A DNA stretch of 64,000 nucleotides, taken from the NCBI GenBank assembly GCA_017657125.1, contig JAGFNX010000103.1:227823-291822 (forward strand), given 5' to 3'. The notes under the pieces are model-generated. The model worked only from the letters and a program-made list of their open reading frames with translations. It was not told the origin of the DNA and ran no database searches. Position numbers and translations under genes: made by a program. The stretch is from Scopulariopsis brevicaulis. Lineage: Eukaryota; Ascomycota; Sordariomycetes; Microascales; Microascaceae. Shown in pieces: positions 35,243-46,736 of this stretch (positions are counted from its first letter, which is position 1; the number at the start of each line of letters is the position of its first letter).

Positions 35243-38078
35243 ATGATGGACTCCTCGAGGATCTTTGTGAAGAATATACCCTCTACCATCTCCGAGAAGG
35301 AATTCCGGAACCATTTCTCGGCCAAGGGTCGGGAGGTAACCGATGTCAAGGTCCTTCCCCACCGCCGCATTGGCTATGTCGGCTACAAGACACCGGAGGA
35401 GGCCAGCAGTGCCGTCAAGTACTTCAACCGCACGTTCATCCGGATGACCCGCGTTGCGGTTGAGCTGGCGAAACCCGTAAGTCCCAATGCTCCAAGCAAT
35501 CGATCCACCCGCGGCCTTCAGCTCATCCAACTCACATCAAGATCAACAGATTGGTGATGCATCCTTGAACAAGACATACAAGACGAATGCTCAGATCGTC
35601 GACCCCACTGCCTCGGGTAAACCGAGGATATCAGAGGCGCAGCCAGCCGACGATGCGGAGAGCTCGAAGAAGCGGAAACGCAATGAGCTAGACGAGTCGG
35701 ATCCAAACTTCCAGGAGTACCTCCATGTCATGCAGCCGAGAAGCAAGCGGGCTGGCGGTTTGGCTGTGGCTTCTGCGCCAGCACCGGAAGCGCCAGCTGC
35801 AGAGGACATCAAGGCGACGGAAAGCGACGACGAGTATGAGGACATACCCGCTCGCCAACAAGCCAAGTCCAAGGTCACTGAGAGTGCGGCCGATCAGGCA
35901 GTCCCTGAAACACGGGCTTCTGAGAAGCCGCCTCAGCCCGAGCAGGCTGACAGTGCAGCTGCTCCTCCCCAGGACCCCCCGCAACCTGCGCCGGCGCCCT
36001 CGAAGGAAGCCACGGATGATGAATGGCTCCGATCTCGCACAAACAGGTTATTGGACTTGCTTGATGACGATGAGCCGCTACCACCAAGACTGGCGGCGCC
36101 AGTACAAAACAACGCCGATGGGGCGGATACGCAGATGACGGGGACTGAAGAGACCCGTAATCAAGAAGTGGAAGCACCGCAGCCCGAAGCCGCCGAAGTC
36201 CACGAGCCGGCGGACGAGCCCAAGAAGGAAGAAGTGAAGAACGAGGATGCGGACACAGCGCTGATACGGAAAACTGCGAGACTTTTCGTCCGGAACCTTC
36301 CTTTTTCAGCGACTGAAGACGATCTCAATGATCACTTTGGCCAGTATGGCGAAGTTGAAGAGGTAAGACACCGAGTCCCGTTCTTTTTTTTGCTGTTTGT
36401 TTGCTTTCGCCGAGTATGATGAATCCCGAGATAGGGACATCTGATGCCAAAGTGCACTTGATGTGAAAAACCTTGGGCGAGTATCATGGTAGATACTTGT
36501 GTCTGATCTTTCGGCCATCTAAAAAGCCATCTTTGTTGTTTTCCATGAAGTTCAACTCGAAGACTAACTTTCATCCAGGTGCACTTGCCGGCCAATGCGG
36601 CGGGTAAACGCAAGGGTTATGCAATGGTACAGTACGCCGACGCAGGTCCTGCCCTGGAGGCATTCCAATCGTCGGACGGGATCCCCTTCCAGGGCCGCCT
36701 TCTCCACATTGTTCCTGCCGCGGCGAAACGAGACCAGGGTCTTGACGAGTTTGCCATTGCGCAATTGCCTCTCAAGAAGCAGAACCTCATCCGCAAGAAG
36801 GCCGCCGCTGCGTCTAACACCTTCAACTGGAACTCACTCTTCATGAGCCAGGACGCCGTGAACGACTCCATTGCTGATCGTCTCGGTGTTTCGAAGGCCG
36901 AGCTGCTTGATCCGACCTCTTCTGATGCGGCCGTAAAGCAGGCAATCGGTGAAACTACCATCATCCAGGAGACCAAGGCGTACTTCACGTCCCACGGAGT
37001 AGATCTGAACGCTTTCAAATCCCAAAAACGCGGTGACACAGCCATCCTGGTAAAAAACTTTCCTTTTGGCACCAGCGCCGAGGAGCTTAGGAACATGTTT
37101 GAAGAGCACGGCACAGTACTCCAGGTGCTCATGCCGCCAAGTGGCACCATTGCCATCGTCCAGTATGCGCAGCCCGCGCATGCAAAGGCCGCGTTCGCCA
37201 AGATTGCGTACCGACGTATCAAGGACTCGGTCCTGTTCCTTGAAAAGGGTCCGAAGGACCTGTTCGTTAACGCACCCAGCCAGGCGGCAGCGGGAGACAA
37301 GGACAAGTCCTCGGGCGTCCAAAAGGTGTCTGCCACGGAACTCCTTGAACGTGACGACAAGCAGGCGAGTGACGGACCATCTACGTCTCTCTACGTGCGC
37401 AACCTCAACTTCTCCACGACTACGGAGGAACTGGCCAATGCGTTCGGGGAACTGGACGGCTTCCTGTCTGCAAGGGTGAAGACCAAAATGGATCCCAAGA
37501 AGGCTGGGCAGGTGCTCAGCATGGGCTTTGGCTTTGTCGATTTCAGGACAAAGGAGCAGGCTATGGCGGCCGCCAGCGCCATGGATGGATCGGCGCTGGC
37601 TGGGCACACCCTTGCCGTCAAGGCGTCACACAGGGGGCTTGACGCCGCCGAGGAGCGGAGGCGGGAGGACGCCGCCAAGAAGGCGGCGAACCGGGGCACA
37701 AAGGTCATAATCAAGAACCTGCCGTTCGAGGTGACGAAGAAGGACATCCGCACGCTGTTTGGGACGTACGGGGAGCTGAGGGCGGTGCGGGTACCGAAGA
37801 AGTTCAACCACCAGTCGAGAGGATTTGCCTTCGCGGAGTTCGTCACGGCGCGGGAGGCGGAGAACGCTGTCAAGGCGCTGCGGGACACCCATCTACTGGG
37901 GCGGAAGCTCGTACTGGACTACGCCGAGGCCGAGACGGAGGACCCGGAAGAGGAAATCGAGCGCATGCAGAAGAAGGTGGGAGGCCAGGTGAACAAGGTG
38001 GCGCTGCAACAGTTGACGAACCGGGGGCGGACAAAGGTCAACCTTGGAAACGAGCCCGAGGACGAGTTAGATGTGTAA
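35243..38078 (+). CDS. MRD1: multiple RNA-binding domain protein MRD1
   Basis: Exons 35243-35476, 35550-36362 and 36579-38078 give 848 aa with five RRMs: near 5-78 (RIFVKNIPS), 322-398 (RLFVRNLPFSATEDDL), 502-572 (AILVKNFPFGTSAEEL), 618-700 (SLYVRNLNFSTTTEEL) and 723-800 (KVIIKNLPFEVTKKDI). RNP1/RNP2 motifs are present in most; an acidic, Ala/Pro-rich linker separates RRM1 and RRM2. In yeast MRD1 binds the 35S pre-rRNA and U3-dependent sites and is needed for 18S processing. The second intron (216 nt) interrupts RRM2, rejoining GEVEE|VHLPANAAGKRKGYA. The first is 73 nt. A second ATG lies directly after the first. The C-terminus is EDELDV. It shares a divergent promoter with LC8. Confidence 0.95.
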
Positions 38079-38671
38079 AGAGAGAGCGGGGAAGGAAAGT
38101 GACCTTCCATCCCCGATTGCCCCTAGTTTCCAGTTCCGTTCGCTTTCAACCGTGTCCAAGCTTGTACAGGCCATTTGCGGCCGGGGGGCCGTGATGCACC
38201 GGCCAACGCCTACCCCGGTGTGCCCGCCGAGATGGGTGGGAGAGGAGGGGGCGGCGAGGAAGGGATGTTTGCTCGTCCTCCCTTCGTAGGATTAGCCACT
38301 GGTCTGGCGCCCGTCGGCACCCCGCACTAGGGTCCATTCTTTGTCTTTGACTCTTTGAACATGGCGAAGGTTTCAGCCTAGTCGGGCTTGCTGTGCCGCA
38401 TGCGGAATTGGTTGTCGACGAACGGCGTTGGTCGCCTGCCTCTGCACGTCGTCGTCTGAAACGGCCCCCGAATTTTCCCTGTTGGTGTTTTCCCGCTTGA
38501 GTTCTTGTTTCTAATCCTGTTTGCGTGCCTGAGCCTCACGCAGGCACCTGGCGGGCGGGGGAGGGGGAGGGGAAGGGGAGGGAAGGGGGGGATTCTCACC
38601 AACCTATTCTTGAAGGGGCGCGGAGGGGGCCCAACGTTCTCCCTTGCATATTGACCGCTCTCCACCCACCA

Positions 38672-38678
38672 CGAGGGA
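38672..38678 (+). promoter_or_regulatory. candidate BrlA response element
   Basis: CGAGGGA fits the Aspergillus BrlA consensus (C/A)(G/A)AGGG(G/A). BrlA switches on abaA in Aspergillus. Short, so chance matches are common; a brlA gene in this organism is not shown. Confidence 0.25.
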
Positions 38679-38886
38679 GAGACGGGGACAACGCGCAAAG
38701 AACAATCGGCTGTGGCGTGCCCGCTGCCCCTCCGCCTAGCAAGGGTTGTTTCGGAAAAAAGAAAGGTACTATTTTCGCTCACGCCAGAAGCGATCTCCAA
38801 TGGACGCCACCGTCCTCTCTCGCGCAACCCGCTTTCCGCCTTGCCAGATCGGGGATCCGGGACTCTCCCTCGCCTTTGACCGAGAG

Positions 38887-38919
38887 AGAGGGGGGTGTTG
38901 GGGGTGAGGTGTCGAGGGA
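38887..38919 (+). promoter_or_regulatory. pair of candidate BrlA response elements
   Basis: AGAGGGG at 38887-38893 and CGAGGGA at 38913-38919, 26 bp apart start to start, both fit the BrlA consensus. They lie about 430 bp upstream of the abaA start. Confidence 0.28.
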
Positions 38920-38967
38920 GGCTGTTGTTGGCCGTTCAATCGCTCCCGTGATGTTGCGCCGAGGCCG

Positions 38968-38973
38968 CATTCT
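38968..38973 (+). promoter_or_regulatory. candidate AbaA response element (CATTCT)
   Basis: Fits the AbaA/TEA site CATTCY, the basis of abaA autoregulation in Aspergillus. A second copy (CATTCC) is at 39224-39229, about 100 bp upstream of the start. Confidence 0.3.
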
Positions 38974-39330
38974 TGCGGGTTATAATACGCCGCCGCCGTC
39001 CGCCTGGTTCCGTTCGGGATGGAAGCTCAGTCCGCCCGCAGATCGAGAACGTGCGCGACGCCAAGTGTCCCCGCATAGTCGCGTGTTAGTCTTGTCTTGC
39101 ACTTCACGCCCTCTTCGGTCTCCAGGTCCTCCGTCCTCTTTACCCTTCCGTTACCTTAGCAGGTTCTTTAAGTCTACTCCTCGAGTTGCTCGAGTCGTCC
39201 CTTGTCATTTGTATCGAGTCCAACATTCCCCCGCGTGTCCTCTCACCCAAGAACGCGTGGGTGCCACCGCGCCCTCGTTTACATCGTCGCCTTGGTCATC
39301 AAGCCAACCTCTCCCCTCGCGCACTCCGCA

Positions 39331-41826
39331 ATGGAACGCTCACGGAGCCACACCGGCTACATCTTCGGGGACGAGCGGGCCTCCCCCGTCGGCCTCGCGG
39401 GTATAAGAGCCCGGAGCGCGACCATCCACGGCCTCGGCGAGGACCCGTTCTGCACCGGGCGGTCCCCGACACCAGCCATGGACTTCCTCTCGCCGCACCT
39501 CCAGAACCCCGGGCTTGTCTCGCCGTCGTCGTCGCCTGCGCTCGGCGCGGGCCTCCGGGAGCAGCGCGAGAAGATCCGCGCGCAGTGGAGGCTGCGGAAC
39601 CAGAACCCATTTTACGACCACCCCCAGTTCCGGCAGTACCGGTCTAGGCAGAACCAGAAGGAGGAGAAGGACGGCCAGAAGTGGCCTCCTATCCTCGAGG
39701 ACCCCTTCCTCGATGGTGAGTCCGCATCCTAAAGTGCGATGGTTCCGGGGCGTTTTCGTGGAGTGCTTACATGGTTATCTTGGTAGCTCTCCTTCTTATT
39801 CCTGATATGGGACGGTCGAAGTATTTTATGCAGGGCGCGCTCTTCGGGCGGAATATGATCATCAGCACGTACGTCTGGATGTCGTACTGCATGGCGCTAC
39901 CGCCGCGCGCGACGCCGAATCCCGTGAACAGGAGGGACCGGAAAGCCATCTCGAGCCACATCCAGGTCCTGAAGAACTTTTTTAAGGAGCACCGCTTCTG
40001 TACGTTCTCCCTGTCACTTCCAACTCTCCTCACTCGCTCTTTGGCGGCTAACTTACATGTGTCAAGTCCACTTCTTCTTCCCCACCAAGGACGAGGAGCA
40101 GAGGCGCGGCGCCAAGGACGAGAACAAGACGATAGAGAGCCTCTCCCTGAAGACGAACCCCGTCCTCGCGGAACTCTCCGCAGGCCGGTTCCCCGATGTG
40201 TGGCCCAACTACGAGTACTTTGCCCATCTGCTGGAGCAGAACTCGACTGTCACGATCCGGCCCAAGACGTGCTGGATCTTTGTGTCGCAGCCGGGTGCCC
40301 CGGCTGACAAGACGGACGACTGCGCCGAGGGTGCGCCGGACGTGACGCAGTATTATCCTCGGCAAAAGGAGAGCCTGGGTGCGTCCCACGGTATCGACAC
40401 GGGCGTGCCTCTACACGAGTACACCAACACCGTGGCGCAGACGTTCTCGGGGCCTGTAAAGGAGATCACGAAGCACTGGGAGACGGCCTTCCCCGAGCTG
40501 TACGAAACGCTCACGCTCCCCGAGCCGCAAAACGAAGACTCCCTCACGATCCTCGAGATGAATGTCTCGCTTGAGCTCCACAAAAATCACTTCCCCACCG
40601 GCTCCGAGCTCAACGGGCTAGTAGAGATGAACATCGCGCAGCCGTCGCTGCATAATCACCAGTGGAAGTGTATCACGCGCCTCGTACGGCCGAGGGAACT
40701 CTGCCCGGACCCGGAGAACGCGGATACCTTCTTCGAGCACGCGAGCGAGATGGACGTGCAGCTCACGCACAGGCCGGGATGCGACGATGCGGAGGACGGG
40801 TGCGATTGCGCGTCGAAGCCGAGGCATGATATACGGGTTCCGTTCCCGGCGGCGGAGTGGGCGGGTATGCTCACCAACTGCGCGAGTTACCCCCCGGGCG
40901 TGCCGCAGGAGACGCGCCGCCGCTGCGGCTCGGGCGGGAAGGGGGAGAGCGATGATGAGTTTGGGGCCACGGAGTCGACGCAGCGGGACCTACTCTCGCG
41001 AATCGGCATGTTCCAGGAACTCTGGAGCGCTCCCGAAGGCGAGGACGCCGGGGTGAGTCCCGGGGCGTGGACGCGCCGCGCGATAGTGTTCTGGCGCTTC
41101 AGGGACGTGCACCAGTACAGCGCGCGGAAGAAGCGCTGGGTCGCCGAGGCGCCGACGGCGCAGTGGCGGTTCTTGACGGTTAACGACCCGACGTCCGAGT
41201 ACCACATGCGCAACGCCTACGTGTCGGCCGCGGGGCCGGAGGATGCGCCGCAGGGTATGTTTGCGTCGCCGGCGCCGTTCGCCGAGATGGGGCATGGTGG
41301 CGCGGACTACGCGTCCTGGAATATGGGCGCCACGGTTTCGAATCACATGCGGAGTCTGTCTGCGCCGACGGGGTCCTTCCACGTAACTGAGATACCCGGC
41401 CTCACCGCGCTACCGACGTACCCTTCCAGCCTAGAGTCCTCCTTCGGTCTCCTACCCTCAACATGCTCGACCGAGAGCCGCGAGGGGTCCCTCATAGAGG
41501 ACGTACCGCCCACCGACTTCTTAGGTGACAGCCTAGGCATGGTCCCCGAGGCGCTGATGTACGATGGGGCGGACCCCGCGGCGCTGCAGGCTTGGGAGGC
41601 GGAGATGAAGTGCTGGGCGCCCGCAGAGTTTGAGGCATGGGCGGGCGAGGAGGAGTGGGTGCCGCCGGTGCACATGTCGCTTAGGCCCGAGTGGGACGAG
41701 GTCAAGGAGGACGCACCCTGCGGGGTACTGGAGAAGAGGGGGAGGGAGGGGGGCGAGGGCGGTGAGAGGCCTGCTCGGAGGGCGAGGACGGGGTCGGGGC
41801 TGAAGAGTGTTGTTGGGCGGGCGTAG
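39331..41826 (+). CDS. abaA: conidiation regulator AbaA, TEA/ATTS-domain transcription factor
   Basis: Exons 39331-39715, 39787-39999 and 40067-41826 give 785 aa, near the 796 of A. nidulans AbaA. The TEA domain (about residues 115-200) is split by both introns: WPPILEDPFLDALLLIPDMG, GRSKYFMQGALFGRNMIIS and KAISSHIQVLKNFFKEH, the last being the DNA-recognition helix. The long C-terminal part starts HFFFPTKDEEQRRG and contains conserved AbaA blocks (FPELYETLTLPEPQNEDS, WKCITRLVRP). AbaA acts mid-way in the brlA-abaA-wetA conidiation pathway and controls phialide differentiation. The first in-frame ATG was chosen. Introns are 71 and 67 nt with GTGAGT and GTACGT donors. Confidence 0.93.
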
Positions 41827-42612
41827 GTTTAGGTTGGGGGCCGCGGCGTTTTCAAACTGGATCTGTCCGCTTTTCTTCGTGTTTCATGTGGGAGTTGGGG
41901 TCTGGGCTCGAGGGCGGTGTGGACTTACTCTCTGGTTCTCGATACACTATAGACTCTACTTCTTCTGCTCTCGTGTTGTCCGCCCTTTGGTTGTTTTGTG
42001 AGTCTGTCCTGGTTTTCCTGGACTGCGTCTGACACCACGACACACGACGAGTGGGCCAATGCCCGGAAGATGCGGTCTGTTCCCGCCCGGTCTCGGTCAA
42101 GCGCCCGACGCTGGGATCCGTTTATGGCTCCGGCTCCTAAAACAGCTGTGCCCTTCGCTCTCCCGCCCGAGGTAAGGGCTCGAGGCTATGCCGCTCCGCG
42201 AAGACGAGTACCGACATGTGCGGTAGCCACCAGGGAAATGCCATCTGGGGGTGACATCAGGGGACACGGGCCTTTTCGACCCCGAAACGAGTGACGGGAG
42301 GGTAATATTCCTGCGGTGCTGGTAGATCACGGCGTCTCGGGTCGGGGGGTTCCACGGCACGTTGACCCGGTCCGACTCTCGATCCCGGTGCTCCACAACG
42401 TCAAAAATGGTCATGGCACTATGAAAAGATTACTCTCATTTCAATCACCCGTGATTCAGGGTTTATGAAATAATATTTTGTATATTTCATCGTGTTAAGT
42501 CGGGAAGCCCGCCTTGTCCTTTTCCCCCCTCCATTGTACGAAAAGCCCCTATTCAGACGCTCCTTTCCCATAGGATAGTCTTCTAGTCCAGCCACCGGCC
42601 CAGCTGCAGCCC
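41827..42612. other. convergent 3' region 41827-42612
   Basis: Lies between the 3' ends of abaA and the acyltransferase. An AT-rich stretch (about 42420-42500) has AATAATA and ATGAAATAATATT words that could serve poly(A) signalling on either strand. No gene seen. Confidence 0.5.
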
Positions 42613-44103
42613 TTAGACCGAAGCCTCCTCCGCATCGACACCCCTAAACTCAAAGTACTTACTCCACTCCGGATCCTCCACCAGCTGCTGGGCAAGCTCC
42701 TTCTCAAACGCAAGCTGCAGCTCGATCCCCTCGTCATCCCCCGCCGGCCCGTTATGCGGCGGATACACGATGCACAGCCCCTCCGTCACCGTATCAAACA
42801 GGTGGCGGAACGCCGCGGGCCTCCCGAAGCCAAAGTCGGAGCTGCACACGTCGGCGTCGCGCCAGTCGGTGAAGACCATGGTCAGCGGCGGAAACGAGTT
42901 GATCCTGATCGACAGCTCGGCCTTGTTCCCGATGGGCGCGAGCATCTTGAGCGCCGCGTCGAGCATCTCCCCCGTGCACCCGTTCGTCAGCTGCCGCACG
43001 TACGCCGCGAGCTTCCAGAGCGGTGCCTCGTCGATGATCTCGCCCAGCGAGAGCTGCGGCACGCCCGCCGTGGCGGACATGGTGGCGAAGAAGGCGTTGC
43101 CCTGCATGCGCTCCGGGAGCCGCGGGTCCGTGAGGCGCTTCGTCATGTTGACGCCCTCGGCCCAGATGGGGTTCGACGCCCGGTCAGGCTTGTACAGCGG
43201 CTCGCGGAGCTTGGAGAAGACGCGCCAGGTGAGGGCGCAGACGGCATCATAGGTCGAGATCCAGCTGTCGGCGGGGGACGCGGCGGCCTTGAGCTGCGCC
43301 GCCTTGCTTTTGGGGAGGTGGAAGAGGAGGGACTGCGAGACTTTGAGGGCCGGGTTGCGGTCCGCCTGGGGAGGGGCGCTGACGCGGGCGGACTCGTCGA
43401 CGGGGGGCGTGATGAAGCGGCTGCGATCGAGGCAGAGGGGGTCGAAGGAGGGGAAGGGGGTGCCGTTGATGATGGCGTAGCAGTTTTCGGCTAGCTGCTT
43501 GGTGAAGGAGCCCCAGCCCATGACGTCGTTGCTGTAGTGGTGCGAGTGCATGTTGAAGATGAGGCCCCCCGGGATGAAGTTGGCCTTGTACGAGGCCACT
43601 ACAGGGCTCGCGTTTGGGTTGGCCTCGGGCTTCTCGCCGTACGTCATGGGGCTGTTGCTAATAACCTTGATATCGCCGAGGGTGGTCGCGACGAAATGCG
43701 CCTTTTCGATGTCGTCGAAGGAAGGGAAGGTGTCCTCGGGGCTATCGAGGTGCTGAACGACCAGCTTGACGGTGCTGTCCTTGCGCTTGACGATGGAGTG
43801 GCCGCCGTCCTCGTCCCTCTCGATTGTCCCGACGAGCTGCTTCGCCTGCCCGAGCGTCCGCTCCAGGCCTTCCTTGAGCACCGCCGCGACCTTGCTATCG
43901 GGGTGTCAGCACGCCTGTACTCCGCGCACAGGAGGTCACGCCAGGACTAACCTCTTCTCCGCGTCGTCTAGCCTGAAGAACAGGGCGTAGTTGTTCCAGG
44001 TCATGGCGGACAGGTAGTCGAGGGTGGAGAGCTTGAAGCGCTCCTCCTCCGGGGCGTCCTCCCAGCCCCAGGGGCGGAGCTGAGTTTCCTCGATTCTGGG
44101 CAT
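42613..44103 (-). CDS. BAHD-family acyltransferase, TRI101-like
   Basis: Exons 44103-43952 and 43894-42613 give 477 aa, a normal length for this fungal family (trichothecene 3-O-acetyltransferase type). The start MPRIEETQLRPWGWED and LSTLDYLSAMTWNNYALFF are typical. The catalytic HxxxD is His170-Asp174 (SHHYSNDVMGWG). The structural DFGWG motif appears as DFGFG at 404-408. Such enzymes transfer acyl groups from CoA to hydroxyls or amines; TRI101 itself acetylates trichothecenes and protects the producer, but homologues are widespread in fungi that make none, so the substrate is open. The gene is alone, with no cluster genes beside it. The 57-nt intron has a GTTAGT donor and CTGAC branch point. 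Confidence 0.9.
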
Positions 44104-45259
44104 GGCGGCGGATGGGGGGATGGACTGCGATGGGTATCTGGTGGCGGGCTGGAGAGTTGCGTTTCTGGTGTATCGCTGATGATACTTCTCGAGTTACGGG
44201 GAACGCGGATCAAAAGAGGGCGACGAGATGAAATTGGGCCAGACACGGGTCATCAACGGCCCGCGTCGCACTCGTCTTTGGGCTCATGCCGCCCTCGCCT
44301 CTGGAGTGGAGAGACCCCGCCGGCCCCTGCCCGCTGAGATTAGGCGATGCGACCCCCTATAACGGACGGAAGTTTTGTCGTGAGAGGGGCAGGGGTTCTC
44401 CCCGAGACCTGGATCAAGGGGCTGTGACGAGGCACTTGCCTGGGAACTCTTGCTCACCTCATTACGAGATAGAAGACCACACAGAATGACCGATCTCAGG
44501 ACGAACCTCTTTACTCCGAATCATGGGATATTCGTTCGTCTAGCTAGTACTTGCACAGAACTTTCTTAGTGATTTCGTGGGGGTTGGCTTTGAGGCTTTC
44601 GCCGTCTTCAACGTCCTGCTCCACACCGCCGATCCCCCTCAGCGGACCAAAACTCGGCACGTTTCCCACTCCGAGAAAGGATCGGCAGTACCCGCCACGG
44701 ACCCACCTTCCGGAGGCGGGTGTGACGGGCGGGGCTTCCTCCCGGGGAACTTCACCACCAGGCCCGTCCAGTTCCCCTGTCCGTGACGGTTTTCTTCGAA
44801 TCCTTCCGCCACGCTAGGCTACATGCGGGTGCCCTGTGCAGGGGAGAACCCTCCAAATGGAACTTCCAACGGCGCGGCTTGCTTTAATGCGCGCGGCAGT
44901 TTCGAGCATGGGGTGTTATTCCCCGTCTAGGGTGAGACTCGCTTAGGCTAGCTCATGCCTAGACAGGGGGGGATCCATGTAAGTGGCGGTACTTCGACGT
45001 CCTCCCGTGCCTAGACGTGGAACACCAGCAGGCGGGAGAACGAGATGCTACGGGGTGACGCCATGCTCGGCGGAAATGGGAGCACGTAAAGCTGTCAACG
45101 TCCATCTTTTCGGATCCTTGGAAATTAATCATCTAGACTAACAAGGTACAACCGAAGATACAAATGCTTCTTGGCACAAAAGAGAAGTAGGTTTTTTTCC
45201 CTCTGGTCCGCAGGCCCCGTCCGACTCCACGGAATTACCCGCAACGCAGTATTCGTACA
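44104..45259. other. intergenic 44104-45259
   Basis: Contains the acyltransferase promoter and the 3' region of the rhodopsin-domain gene. Two imperfect copies of a CCTAGAC word occur around 44955-45015. No gene recognised. Confidence 0.5.
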
Positions 45260-46736
45260 CTACCTCCAGTTCGCCTGCTGATAGCGCATCCGCTCATCGT
45301 TGCTCATATCCGAGTCATGCGACACCATGACCTGCGTAGTCCTCACGATCCCGTCCCCCGGGTTCGCCGAGTACGGCGACCTCAGGTGCTCCGCCGACTC
45401 GGACTGCCCCAGGTTCTTCAGCTCCGTGTCGTCGATCTCGAGGTACGAGTCGTTGGCAGAGCGCATGTTGGCCGAGCGCATCGCCTTGGAGCGCACCGCG
45501 CTGCTGGAGCCCGTGTGCATCTTGGGCGTCATGCCCGTGGGCCCCGTCGTGACGCTCATGCCGAGGCCCTTCTTCAGCTTGCGCCAGGCGCCCGACTCCA
45601 TCAGGATCTTGGGGACACAGGGGATGCAGATCACGATGAAGCCGCACGTCATCTCGGCGAAGGCCCAGAAGCAGACGGGGCCCACGTTGTAGATTGTGTC
45701 GAGGGCCTCGGCGTATTCGACCGTGACGGCGAGGCGGAACCCGGCGGCGACGCAGGCCCTGTAGAGTTTCGATGTTAGCCGGAGCCGGACGAGGGCAAAA
45801 CGAGATGTAGGTGTGGAAAAAAGATGGTCTGCCGGAGGACTTTGCGGGGACTGGCACTTACAGCACACCGAGGGAGAAAATAATCGACACACCGAACCTC
45901 TTCTTCCAGCTCATCTGTAGATCCCAGATGATCTTCTGCGGAATAAAGAGGACGAAGCAGTCCGAGAAGAGCTGGAAGGCCGCAGACGCCGTCTCGATGT
46001 CGTGGGCGTTGATGCACGTGCCAGGAACCCAGAACTCCCACTTCTTCTTGGTCGGAATGCAGGCCAGGTTCAGTGCGATGACGATGGCGACGCCGAAGAG
46101 GGCCTGGACGACGATCATGGTCCAGGAGGCCCAGAAGAACCAGTTCCGCTTGCCGCGGGAGACGAACATGCCGAGCCACTCCATGAGAATGGAGATTTTA
46201 AGAAGGGGGAGGCAGGCCGTGTAGAAGACGCCGGCGAGGTGGATATACTGATCTCGGACGTTAGTCTCCTCGTCACATATAACATGAGATGGAAAATGTA
46301 GGCAATGGGCGAGAACTTACGTATCCCATCGGGACCGTCTGCCCGAGCGTGACGTTCCATGTGTGTACAAAATACCCAGGGCTATCGATCAGACTCCCAG
46401 TACACACAGTCCATCCGAGATAACACGCCTAACGTAAAACAGTCAGTCTCGCGTCGACAGTCAGGCGGCATCAAAAGGGGAACCCACAAATGCAGTCACG
46501 AGCAGATATTCCTGAACTTGTACCCTTCTCATGAGAACGAGCTGGGCGTATAAGCGGATCGCGAGACAGATCACCACGACGGACGTACACGCCGCGATAA
46601 CCCCAATAGCCAGCCCGTTCTGATTCGGCGGGTCGACGAAGTTGCTGATCTCCCCGTCCGGAGGAGCCATCGCCGGCCCCTCCAGCACGGCGTCCAGCTC
46701 CTCCTGGCTGAGCTGCGTAAAGTCGACCTCCGCCAT
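45260..46736 (-). CDS. rhodopsin-domain integral membrane protein (fungal)
   Basis: Four exons (46736-46488, 46428-46321, 46247-45862, 45758-45260) give 413 aa. About seven membrane helices are visible, starting with GLAIGVIAACTSVVVICLAI, then YIHLAGVFYTACLPLLKISI, WFFWASWTMIVVQALFGVAI and FAEMTCGFIVICIPCVPKIL. Motifs of the fungal rhodopsin-like family include LPLLKISILM, WVPGTCINA and SDCFVLFIPQKIIWDLQM. The family (related to PTH11-like receptors by topology) is large and mostly uncharacterised; roles in sensing are suggested, not shown. The tail (about 130 aa) is cytoplasmic, with Ser/Met-rich and acidic stretches. Splice phases all fit, with GTGGGT, GTAAGT donors and ACTAAC branch points. 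Confidence 0.9.

Larger units (their letters stand above)
38079..39330. promoter_or_regulatory. MRD1 3' flank and long abaA upstream region
   Basis: About 1.2 kb. The first 300 bp are the MRD1 3' region. From about 38550 there are purine-rich and then CT-rich tracts. Three matches to the BrlA site (C/A)(G/A)AGGG(G/A) lie at 38672-38678, 38887-38893 and 38913-38919. CATTCY sites of AbaA lie at 38968-38973 and 39224-39229. The frame upstream of the abaA ATG is open but has no in-frame ATG. Confidence 0.5.

Noticed and set aside
747..44103. A secondary-metabolite cluster from the oxygenase and the acyltransferase
   Set aside because: They are over 40 kb apart with housekeeping genes between, and no synthase gene is present.
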